Assembly: GCA_002049455.2 (NCBI GenBank)
Contig: KV918779.1
Span: 310,001 to 374,000 of the forward strand
Direction of reading: 5' to 3'
Origin: Porphyra umbilicalis
Lineage: Eukaryota > Rhodophyta > Bangiophyceae > Bangiales > Bangiaceae
DNA: 64,000 nt
Below the pieces are notes generated by a model. The model was not told the origin of the DNA. It searched no databases and worked only from the letters and a program-made list of their open reading frames with translations. Within the stretch, counting starts at the first letter, position 1, and every line of letters starts with the position of its first letter. Shown here piece after piece: positions 31,616 to 41,700 of the stretch. The position numbers and the translations under genes are program-made.

Positions 31616-33780
31616 GGCGGCGCCCCGCGGAGCGGTCTGGGGACACACGCGGTACAGGGTGGGGGGAAGGGGGGGAGCGGCGCAGGAGGGGGGCCGCCCC
31701 GTGGGCAAACCAGGAGACCCGGGGCCAGCGCAGGAGAGGTGCACGTTGCGACGGCAGCGGCGGGGCGTGAGTGGCCGACCACGGCGGCGACGCGGGCGCC
31801 AGCCGCCCCGCCGCGTGCGCCGTGAGCGGCCAACGTCTTTTTAAGTGTACCCCCCCCCCCCCCCCCCGCACCCCGCCCTCGCGTGACCCCACTGCTTGCG
31901 CCACCCCCCCCCCCCCGCCCCCACCAACGTGCGCGGCGGGCGCGGCCGCCGCGGCCGCGCGCGCCACCGCTCCGTTGCGCCCGCGCCCGTACCGCGCGCG
32001 GTCGCGGGAGGCCAGTGGCCCCATGCCGACGGGCGGCGGGGCGCCCCCCCCCCCCCCCCGCCCCTCTCCCCTCCACGCACCCCGTGGAGGGGCGCCCCGG
32101 CGGGCACGCGCGACGGCCGCCGCCGGCGCCACCCCGCGCCGGCGTGCCGCTTTGGCGCCCCCGACGCCGCCGCCGGCACGCGAGGGGTGGGCGGGCGGGG
32201 GCGGGTCCACCCTCCCCCCCCCCCCCCCCCCCCCCCCCCCCACCCTCCCCCCCCGCCCCGACGGCGCCGCCTCGACGGCCGCCCGCGCGCCCGCGGCGCG
32301 GCAGCGTGCGGGGCGGCCGGCCGCCACGTCACGCCGGCGGCCACGCGGTTGTCCACGGGCGGGCACGCGGGTGTGGGTGGAGGCGCCCGCCGCGGCCGCC
32401 CGTCCGAGGCACCACCGCGTCGGCCGCGCTGCCGTCTGTTTCGGTACAGACTGCGTTCACTGCCAGCGGTTATGCAAAACAGCCCCCGCTCTCAACTTGC
32501 ACGGCGGCCGGCGCCGCGCCGCAGCCCCCGCGGTTGGGCGCACGGCCGTCGGGGGCCGCTGTGGGGGCGCTGCCGCCGCCGCGGTCGCGGCGGCGCGGTG
32601 CGCTCCCCCCCGCCGCCGCCGCCGCGTGTGGCGGCAAGCCGACGTGCCGCGTCGCCTGTGCATGCAGAGGCGCACCCGCTGGCGCCAATGGCGGCGGCGT
32701 GCGCGGCGGCGGGTCGTCTGGGCGGGAGCAGCGCCCGTCTGCGCACCGGTCTGGGCGTCGGCCACGCAGCCCCGCCGCCGACCAGCGGGTGTGCCTACGG
32801 CGTGGGCGGCGCCCCCGCCGGCGGGGAGCGCCGCCCACGGGCAGACGGAGCGGCGTGCAGGGGCGCTCCCCCGCCGCGCCCCGTCATCCACCCGCTGCCC
32901 CCTGTGGCCGACCCTTTGCCCGCCGCGCGGCGCTCTGGGCGCCGCCGTCGGCACGACCGCCGCGCCCGCCCTCTGCCCGCAGGCGCTGCCGACGCGCCGT
33001 CGGGCGGCCGCGCGTCACCCCACCGCCGGCGGCGTCGGTGTGTGCGTGCGACGGTTGCGGCAGAGGGGGGGGGGGGCGACCCAACGGGGAGCGGGGTGGC
33101 TGACGAGGGCGGGGGAGGGGGGGGGGGGGGGGACGGCGGAGCGGGGACATCTAGGACGGGGGGGGGGGGGGTGGCTCGGTCTGCGGCACGCGCGGACGGG
33201 GCGGCGACGGGACGACCGCACCGCACGACGGACAGCCCCGCCGCCGCCGCACGACCGTGACCGCGGTCGCCGCGGGAGACGGCGCGCACCGTTGGGGGGG
33301 GGGGGGGGCAGCGCGCGCGCGCCGCCCCGCGCGTGGGGGGAGCGGCGGCGTCCCCGCCGACGGGGTGATACGCGGCGCCGCCGTCGACGGCCGCGGGCGG
33401 CGGGCCGCCCGCGTCGGTGCGGGTGCGGCGACCCCTGGGTGTTTGCGGCCGCGGGCGCCGCGCCCGACGCGGGGGAAGGCCGCGAGCGCAAAGCGGGACC
33501 CGGTCCGCAAACGCCCCGGCCTGGACCAGGCGGGGGCGACGACGCCCCTGCCCAGTGCCCGCCCCCGACCGGGCGGCCGGCGGGGGCGCCCCCGCGGCGC
33601 CGCGCCGACCCGGGGCTGTCCCCCGCGGCGGCGGTACGGCGGCGCGTCGCTCCGCAACGGCGCCGTGCTGCGCGGTCGCGGGGGCCGCGCCCGCGCGCAG
33701 GGCGGCGCCGACTGAGCGCCGGCGCAGTGCCCGCAAACGCCTGTTGTCGTCGGCTGCTTGATTCGCGACCTGTGGCGCGT
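31616..33780. other. extreme GC-rich, homopolymer-rich stretch without a convincing gene
   Basis: More than 2 kb of very high GC with poly-C runs at about 31851-31867, 31907-31916, 32049-32060 and 32214-32240, and poly-G runs at about 33065-33074, 33118-33132, 33159-33170 and 33294-33308. Long frames are open in several phases on both strands (Arg/Pro/Gly/Ala only), which is what such composition produces by chance. No domain seen in any frame. Confidence 0.5.
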
Positions 33781-34000
33781 CGCCAAAGAGTGATCGGATC
33801 TGAGAAACGCTCACAGGAAGTCACAGCAGTTCACAGCAGCTCACAGCACAGAATTCAAAATTGCTGTGATCGTCCTTGCCTCCCACAGAGCCATCCAGGA
33901 GCCCTCAGCATGCAATTTTATTTCAAAGCACAGTCACAGCACGGTCACAGCATGCTGTAACTTTCTGTGGAACTTTCTCGGATCCGATCATTCTTTGGCG
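33781..34000. mobile_element. short inverted-repeat element (MITE-like), 220 bp
   Basis: The arms CGCCAAAGAGTGATCGGATC... (33781-33808) and the inverted copy at 33973-34000 match at nearly every base. Inside, both arms carry TCACAG-type direct repeats (CACAGCA/TGCTGTG) in inverted orientation. No coding capacity. No clear TSD. Confidence 0.6.
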
Positions 34001-34499
34001 CCATAATTTCGTGACAGTGACGCGCGCGATTTGTGAATACCCCCCCGCTGGCCAGGACGGCTACAACTGTCGTCGTCAGTACCAACCTTCGCTGCCCTCC
34101 CCCACCGCTGTTGTCTCCCCTCACCGCTGCTGCCTCCCCCCACCGCTGCTGCCTCCCCTCCCCGGTGCTGCCTCCCCCTCAGCTGCTCCTTCCTTCCCCG
34201 CTGCTGAATCCCTCACCGCTGCTGCCCCCACCCACCGCTGTTCCTGTCCCCCCACCGGGGCCGATCCCCCTCACCGCCAAAAGATCCCCCTACTGCCGAT
34301 GGCGTCCACCACTGGCGCCAGCATCTACCGCCGCCGGCTGCTCCCACCGCCAGCCACCACCACCAGCCGCCCCACCCACACCAGACGGCCGCCGACCGTC
34401 CACCACAGCACCCGCCACCCGCCAACCGCCACCGACGGCCCGCCCTCCTGCCGGCCGCACACGCGCCGGGATCGTCGCCGCCACCGACCGCCGGCGGGG

Positions 34500-34860
34500 G
34501 CGGCGCCAGTGGCAGGGGGGGAGGCAAGCGGCGGAGGAGGCCGCCAGGGGCGGGAGCGGCGGCCGGTAGCGGGGACAGAGGCCGGCACCGTGGGCGGCAG
34601 GCGGCAGCGGGGCGGTGGCCAGCGGCGGGGGCGGCGGCCAGCGGCGGGGGCAGCGGCAGGCGGCAGGGGCGGCGGCAGGCGGCAGGGGCGGCGGCGGTGG
34701 CAGGGGGGCCGGCCGGCGGCGGGGGCGGCGGCCAGCGGCGGGGGCGGCGGCCAGCGGCGGGGGCAGCGGCAGGCGGCAGGGGCGGCGGCAGGCGACAGGG
34801 GCAGCGGCAGGCGGCAGGGGCGGCGGCGGTGGCGGGGGCGCTGGTGCCGGGCAGCTGGCC
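34500..34860. repeat. GGCGGC(AGG)-type minisatellite
   Basis: Irregular tandem array of 12- to 24-bp units such as GGGGGCGGCGGCCAGCGGC and GGCGGCAGGCGGCAGG. It is preceded (34080-34500) by C-rich, CT-rich low-complexity DNA. The same motif in the complementary orientation makes up 54405-55795. Long open frames across it are composition artefacts. Confidence 0.7.
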
Positions 34861-35405
34861 TGGGGGATGGGCATTCCCAACGCGAGGGGTAGATATCCTG
34901 ACCTTACGGCCATGGAGTGATCTTCACTACTTTCGCCGGAATGAAAAGCAGCAGCGGTGCTATTGAGCCAGCCTTGCTTTCGGCTCTCGGGGCTCTGCGC
35001 CTCCCACTCCCCTCACTCGCCATATGTACACTCCGTCCGCCTTCCCTTTGAAACCCAGACGCTCCTGCCACCCTGCTTGTTTCTTACGGCGTCGGTCTCT
35101 CCGACCACCGACGCCACCACCCTCCCCGAGGTTGCCACCCGCCCGGTCCGCGTCGCTGCTCGCCGGCGGCGTGGCGCCCCAGCGTGCGGCCGCCCCGCCG
35201 GCCGGCCGCCCAGTGTCCGCGTCCGGCACTCGCCTGGCCGACACCGCCGCTGCCGCTGTCGAGCTGCCCACCTCGTGTGCGTCGTTGGGGGAAACCCCCC
35301 GAGCGGGACGCCGCTCCTTGCTGCCGCGCGTGGCGCGCACGGGCCGCGCCGGTCGGAGTCGGCTCGGAGGCGGGTCCGCTCGAGCGCCGCCGCGGTGGGT
35401 ACGCC
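34861..35405. other. no gene recognised
   Basis: Mixed-composition DNA between the minisatellite and the ankyrin pseudogene. A frame is open upstream of the ankyrin ATG, but its translation is low-complexity. Confidence 0.35.
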
Positions 35406-36586
35406 ATGGGAGGCACCGCGGTGGAGGGCGGCCGCGTGCCCGACGAGGCGGTGCGGCCAGTTTTGGGACGCTGTGGACGGGGGGTGGTGGGGGAGGTGGC
35501 CGCAGTGGTCGCCCGCCACCCCGGCCTGCTCGACGGCACGAGGGAGGAGGGGGGGTCGTCACGGCACTCGGCGGTCGCCAGCTGACACATGGACACTGTG
35601 GCGGCGCTGGTGGCGGCCGGCGCTGTGGTTGATGCGGCGGAGAAAGACAGCGACACGCCGCTGCACTGGGCGGCTGCCGGCGGTAAAAAAAAAGAGACCG
35701 TCGCGGCGCTGGTGGCCGCCGGCGCGGCCGCGGGGGCGATGGCCAATGGCGGCGAGACACCGCTGTACACATTGGCGAGCACAGGCAACTCGGAGGCCGT
35801 GGCGGTACGAGTGGCTGCTGTTGTGCCGTTGGAGGCAACCAACAACCCCGGCTGGACGCTGCTGCACTGGCGGCGCGAGTGACGAAGAAGAGGCTGTGGC
35901 GGGATTGGTGGCGGCCGGCGCGGTGGTGGAGGCGATGGACATTGGCGGCGAGACACCGCTGCCTGCAGCGGCGCGCAACGGCAACACACAGAAATTGGCG
36001 GTACTGGGGGCCGCCGGTGCGGCGGTGGAGCCGACGCACAATAACGGCAGGACGCCGCTGCGCAAGGCGGCTCTCCGCTGCCAGTCTGCGGCGGTGGCGG
36101 CGGTGGTGGTTGCCGACCCGTCGGTAGAGACGATGGACAACGACGGCATGAGGGCGCTGCCATTGGCGGCTGTGAGCGGCGAGAAAGAGGCCGTGGCAGT
36201 GCTGATGGCGCCCGGCGCGGTGGTTGTGGCAGCGGCCAAGCACTGCGGGACGCCGCTGCACGTGGCGGCGTGCAATAGCAACACAAGGACGGTGGCGGCG
36301 CTGTTCACTGCCGATGCGGCGGTGGACGTGACGGGCGGAGACGGGCGGACTTTGCAGACGGCTCGCCACCGTTGCTCGGGGATCATGATCGCCCTTGTTG
36401 CTGCCGGCTCGGCGGTGGAGGCGATGGGCACAGACGGCCGGATGCCGCTGCTGTTGGCGGCACGCGGTGGCGACGAGGAGACCGTCGCGGCACTGGTGGC
36501 TGCCGATGCGGCGTTCAAGGCAACGGCCAAGGACGGCTGGGCGCCGCTGCACCCGGCGCCTTTCCACGGCCGTGGTGGCGGGCGTC
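35406..36586 (+). pseudogene. ankyrin-repeat protein, disrupted
   Basis: From ATG 35406 (MGGTAVEGGRVPDEAVR) the sequence encodes a string of about ten ankyrin repeats of ~33 residues with the usual TPLHxAA and VAALVAAGA signatures. Two lesions break it. A TGA at 35583 sits where the repeat consensus wants Gly (AVAS-stop-HMDTVAALV). A frame change near 35872 lies between TLLHW and SDEEEAVAGLV, so the C-terminal repeats continue in the next frame to about 36586 (DGWAPLHPAP). An A9 run at about 35686 is a further risk point. Ankyrin arrays mediate protein-protein contacts; no other domain was seen. Downstream coding quality fades into low complexity. Confidence 0.7.
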
Positions 36587-36973
36587 CGTCGGCGCGACCG
36601 CGATTACGCGTCCCGCACGGGACGGTCGCTTGGCGGCGGCGGCGGCGGGCCCGACGGGCCGATGGTGGACGCCGCCCCGGCGTGGCGCCGAGCCGGGTCG
36701 CCCGCCCGACGGCCAGGAGGGGAGCCGCGCTCGTCCGCGACCGTGGGGGTGGGGTGCAAGTCGACCGGGAGGGAGCGCCGCAACGCGTACCGCCTCTCGC
36801 TCCGCCGTCGGGGATGGCGTTGAGGGGCAGGGGGCGTCGGTCTGGGTGCCCCCCGGCCGCCCCGTCCAACGACCCGAGGCGCAGACGCCAGGCCGTCGCA
36901 CCGCCAGGCGGCGGCTGCGTGGGCGGCGGGGGGTGTCGTCTTCAACCCGTTGCGTCGGCGGTGGGTGCCGACG
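36587..36973. other. no gene recognised
   Basis: GC-rich sequence following the ankyrin repeats, before the copia LTR. It may be the decayed 3' part of the ankyrin gene. Confidence 0.3.
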
Positions 36974-37517
36974 TGTTGTGGACACGGGGGGGGAGCAACT
37001 ACTAAGTACGCCCCCCCCGTGCCCGCGGCACCCGCCAAGTCCCGGCGGGTGGGTGTCGCCATCGGGAAGGGGGGGTGCGCCCACCCAACGCGGGGTGACC
37101 CACCCGGTGCGCCGCCGCACGGCCGGCGGGGGCCGTCAGGGGAGGCTCCACCGGGACGGTGGGCGTCACCCACGACGGGAGCCGCCGGGGGGGTGGGGCG
37201 GCGAGGCGGAGCAACTCAACCACAGACGGCGCCAATGCGTGGAGGGTGCTAGGCGTGGGGGGAGCCCAGCCTGAACGAGGCCCCTGGGCAGGAGAGGACA
37301 GCAGCCGGGCGGTGCTGCGGGCGGGGGAGCCCTGAGGGCGGGTGCCTGAGGGAGCGGGCAAGACCGAGAGGGTATAAGAGGGCGGGCGCTGGGGGCTAGC
37401 CCCGGCGCCCGGATGGACAAGAAGCGTTGGACCTCTATACTGCACTTTGCCACGGTGTGATAGACGGCACGCTCGCGCACCCTGACTGCGCGCGCGTGGG
37501 ACTTTGCTCTCACAACA
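36974..37517 (+). repeat. 5' LTR of a truncated copia element (copia-2)
   Basis: Starts TGTTGTGGACACGG and ends CTCTCACAACA, the TGTTG...CAACA ends of copia LTRs. It is followed immediately by the same internal initiator-tRNA-Met PBS as copia-1. A TATAAG box at about 37374 is a plausible LTR promoter. The 5' limit is inferred from the terminal motif and size (544 bp) only; there is no second LTR to compare. Confidence 0.55.
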
Positions 37518-37531
37518 GGTTATGGGCCCAG
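37518..37531 (+). promoter_or_regulatory. primer-binding site of copia-2 (initiator tRNA-Met half-molecule type)
   Basis: GGTTATGGGCCCAG directly after the LTR end. Identical to the copia-1 PBS and complementary to the anticodon arm of initiator tRNA-Met. Confidence 0.8.
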
Positions 37532-37843
37532 GCCTACCATACGGGCTGGGTGTTGCTCCGCGGTCGTGGGCCGAGACGGCGGGTGCGCAAGCGGGAGACC
37601 CGGGGAGCACCGGGGAGACGCGGATTGTGTACGTGGACGACGTGCTCTGGGTGCGACTCGTGGCGCGGAACGCGCGCGTGTCGGCAGGAGAGCGGGACGC
37701 GGAGGACGAGCCGGAGGCGGACGACGCCACCGGCAGCACAAGGAGCACGGGCCGCCAGTGACGCGGACCAAGGAGAGCGGCCAAGGGGCGTGACCGGCAG
37801 ACGGACACGTACAGGGGCGGCTGACAAGATCCGGGCAGGCAAG

Positions 37844-37941
37844 ATGACGGGTGACGGCGTGCCTCGGATTACCAAGCTTGACGACACCAACTACTTGCAA
37901 TGGAGCACAGAAATTGAGCACCTGATGCGATTCAGGCGTAC
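37844..37941 (+). pseudogene. copia-2 gag N-terminal fragment
   Basis: ATG 37844 starts MTGDGVPRITKLDDTNYLQW, the conserved copia gag (UBN2-type) opening; compare DKLTETNFHEW in copia-1. Coding similarity stops at 37941, where a 55-bp inverted-repeat sequence shared with 46386-46440 begins. The rest of the element is missing. Confidence 0.7.
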
Positions 37942-37996
37942 GAATACCTCCGATCCGCCGGCACGGCGCCGTCACCTGGGCATACGGGCTCCATTG
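37942..37996 (-). repeat. half of an inverted-repeat element also present at 46386
   Basis: These 55 bases are the exact reverse complement of 46386-46440. At 46386 they form one arm of a small palindromic element; here only one arm is present, abutting the truncated copia gag. Confidence 0.75.
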
Positions 37997-38726
37997 GCTG
38001 CGTCTCCGGGCCCTGAGAGCCTACCGGCACACCGCGTCCGCTGCCGATGAACGCCCGTGCCACCGCGATGGCCAATCATGTGCCTCTATGACCCCTCTCC
38101 CCAGGCCCCTGGGGCTCACCCTGCACGCTGGCGAAAATTGGCCGGGTCGTTACAATTATACTTGCCCCTCACGACTGTCGTCATCACAGGCTTCTGACAT
38201 TTGTGACCGCCCCTCCTTACATTGGAGAGGTGGACCGCGGACCGCCTGCGCTCCAGCATGCGTGCCCGCTCCCCAGATGCGCGCGCGCTCCGGGCTGCGT
38301 GCCCGCCCTGCACACATGCCTGTGCTCCCGCTCTCTGGCAACCGACCACATGCCCACCCGTCTTTCCCGTCTCTCTCCGGCGGCCCGACACCGAATGGTC
38401 ACACGCCGCACCCCCCCCCCTCCACCACCCCCAACGTCGGGGGGTGACGACTCACTCTCTGCCCACGCGGTTTCCTGCCCCTCACCCTTCCGGGCACCAC
38501 ACCGCTCTACGGCGTTCTATGCGGCTCTGCCTCTACGTCCACCTTTGGCCCTCCGTCGGTTTCCCCCATCCGTACAATCCCCACCCCGCCCGGCTCATCC
38601 CCATCTCCTTCGTCTGCCCTCCTCTACGGGCCGTCAACCTGCCCCCGCACGCGCGCCCCTCGGCTCGTCGCCGCCCTGCGGTCCACGCCCCGAGGGCTGG
38701 TGCTGGTGCCCATCCCGGTCGATGCC
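37997..38726. other. presumed upstream region of the large Ala/Pro/Lys-rich gene
   Basis: No gene. From about 38390 the sequence is pyrimidine-rich (C/CT-rich), like the leader before the small gene at 43552, and could be promoter and 5' UTR. Confidence 0.4.
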
Positions 38727-41700
38727 ATGGTCTCCAAGGCGGTGCGTGAGACACACGCCAAGCTGACCAAGCACATCAACCGTTTGGTTGGCCGCCGCAT
38801 GTCGCTAGCGTCGATGGCCAAGGTCGAGGTCTTGCTCGACTTGGTCGAGCATTTCGCCATCGACAACCCGACGATCAATTTCCACTTGCACATGTCTGGC
38901 TACGACCTTGGCGGAAAGGTGTTTTGGGTTCCTATTTTCGAGGACCAAGTCGTCTTGGACAGCCCTGCCAAGCGCGTGCTGAACATGGTCTACCGCTACA
39001 TTGAGAGCACCGACAGCATGCTCGCTGGTTCCACCTCTTTGCTGGAGAATAAGACCCAACGTGCCGCGGCCAAGAACCGGTCTTGCAAGCAGTCCGACTC
39101 GCGTGGGCTTCCTCCTGCGGCTTCGAAGCTGACGGCTTCCAGCACCCCGCCCACGACAGGAGCTCCCTCGACTGGGGGAGCTCCCCCCCCGCCTACGTTG
39201 TCGGACCCAGACGGCGCGCACGTCAACGATACGGGCCCCGACGACGCGCGCACCGACGATGACGCGGGCACCGACAACACGGATAACGACGCGGATAATG
39301 ACATCCTTTCGAAGGCGGCTCCCACGGGCGGCCGCAACCGCCAGTCGGCTAAAACCTGCCCCGAGACTGCCACCCCGCCGCTGCCGGTGATCCCAAGCCA
39401 GTCGTCCAAGCAGGTGGTGATGGCGTTTTTGTCGGCGTCAACCAAGCCGCTGACTCTGATGAGGACGCTGGTGCCTGCCATGGCCAAGAGTGTGTGCAGC
39501 GGGGCATCCGTCGCCAAGATCCGTGTCAGCCGCCCCTGGTGGCCCAAGACGGACAAGGGCAAGCTTTGGCAGCAAACCGTTGAGGTGGACCATGTGCTGC
39601 TGCGCGCGGCGGACAAGACCAAAGGCCCAACCGAGGGCGAGACGATGGTGTCCCTGCGGAGATTGCTGGCGACACGCTCGGCGCCTGCACTCGAGAGGGT
39701 GGCCGACATGCTGCTGATGGTCGAGAAGGAGCCGAAGGCGAAGGCGACGCTCATCAGGTTCAACCTGCGGCTGCAGCGGACACAGCTACGTCGCACCGTG
39801 TCGATCGCTCCCATGACCGGCATCACCATCGCCGGTGAAGAACCTGCTGGCCAAGGCCAGCCGTTGGCGCCCAGTGGCGTTGGCGAGCCGTCAGCGCCCG
39901 CTTTCCAAGGCCAGCCCTCGGCGTCCACACTTGCGACCGCTCAAGTTTCCCATGCCGCCCGCCCATCGCTCGCCGCGGCTGCGGCGGCGGGTGGGACGGC
40001 ACACGGAAGTTCACCTCTGGTCGGGCTCGGGCTGCACGCTGGTAGCGTCCCACAAAGAGCACGGCCAACGACGTCATCATTCGACCAGACCCGTGTGCGT
40101 GAGGCCCTGGCGGCAGCCGCGGCAGCGCTTCAAGACAGCTCCGCGGCAGGGACAGCGGCGACAAGAACGGCGGCGGCAAGCAAGGGGGCGGCAAACGCGA
40201 GGGTGGCAAGCACGAGGTTGGCAAGCACGCGGGCGGCACGCACGGTGGCGGCGAGCACGGGGGTGGGAAGCACGGGGGGCGCGAGCACGGGGGGGGCAAG
40301 CACGGTGGCCGTAAGCACGGCGGCGGCAAGCACGGCGGCGGCAAGCACGGCCGCTGCACGCACGGCGGCGGCAAACACTGCAGCGGCAAGCACAGCGGCG
40401 GCAAGGAAGATGCCAGCAAGCGCTGTGGCGGCAATGACAGCGGGGGTAAAGAGGGCCGCGGCAAAGGTCTCGGCGTCACCGACGGCGGCGGGAAGCACGG
40501 CGGCGGCAAAAACAGCAGTCGCACCGACGGTGCCAGCAAGCACGGCGGCGGCAAGCACGGCCGCTGCAAGCACGGCGGCGGCAAACACTGCAGCAACAAG
40601 CACAGCGGCGGCAAGGAAGATGCCAGCAAGCGCTGTGGCGGCAATGACAGCGGGGATAAAGAGGGCCGCGGCAAAGGTCTCGGCGTCACCGACGGCGGTG
40701 GGAAGCACGGCGGCGGCAAAAACAGCAGTCGCACCGACGGTGCCAGCAAGGATGGCGGCGGAAAGCCGTGGGGCGGCAAGCACTAGAGCGACAAGTACGG
40801 GAGCGCCAAGCACGGCGGCGGCACGCACGGCAGCGGAAAGCGCGACGGCGGCTAGGACAGTGGCGGTAAGCACGGTGGGGGCAATGATGGCGGCAGCAAA
40901 GGCGGAGGCAAATGCCGCGGCGGCAACGGCCGCTCCGGCGAAGGCGGCGGCGGCCAAGAAGACGGCTGCAAGGACGGCGGTAGCAGTGGTGACGGCAGCA
41001 AGGACGGCGGTAGGAGGGGTGACGGCGGCACAGTCGGAAAGGACAAGTACGCCAACGACGGGCAGGGCTGCGGCTTCGACCGCAGCGGTTGCCCCTACTG
41101 ATGCGGCGGCGCCCGCCAAGCAACCATCGCCGGCTGCAACGATGCCTGCACAGCCGTTGCCGTTGTCTGTACCACCGGCGTTAACACCGCGTCCTCCGCC
41201 ACCACCGCTGCCGACGGCGGTGCGGCCCAAATCGACATGGGCGCAGCTGCCCCCCACGGCGAAGCACATTGAGACAGCCAAGTTGCCGTGGCTGCAGGCG
41301 CTGCTGCCGCCCACGGCTCGTGCGGTCCCATCGGCGGGTGCGGCGAGTATGGCGCTATCGTCGACGTCAATTGGGAGCAGGAATGCGCAGTCGAGCGCAT
41401 CTACAGAAGCGGCGTCGGCGACAACGGCAACGTCGTCTCATCGACCACCTCCGCCTTTCTCCGTGTCGTCGCCGCTGGTTCCCACGCCTATTGGCGTTCA
41501 ATCGCGGCCGCTCACCGCACTCTTGTCTCCGACATCGCAAGATGCATGCACACCAGCCTCTGATTCCAAGCCTACTTCTGGTGCTCCTCTGCGTCCACAG
41601 CCGCAAGCGCGCCCCCCCGATACTCCGTCTACCGTCTCCCCGACTCTGGGCGACCCTGCTCCCGGCAGTCCCTCCGCCGATCCACCGGCCCCCGACGGGC

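Noticed and set aside
31771-33960. 729-codon plus-strand ORF and overlapping 300-codon minus ORFs
   Set aside because: Pure Pro/Arg/Ala/Gly composition, open in several frames on both strands because of extreme GC and homopolymers; no domain.
34290-34913. Pro/Ala-rich minus ORF and Gly-rich plus ORFs
   Set aside because: Same reason: minisatellite composition.
38727-39060. Calling the N-terminal domain a histone fold (H2B-like)
   Set aside because: A helix pattern around MSLASMAKVEVLLDLVEHF is loosely H2B-like, but key histone residues and helix lengths do not fit; left as unknown.
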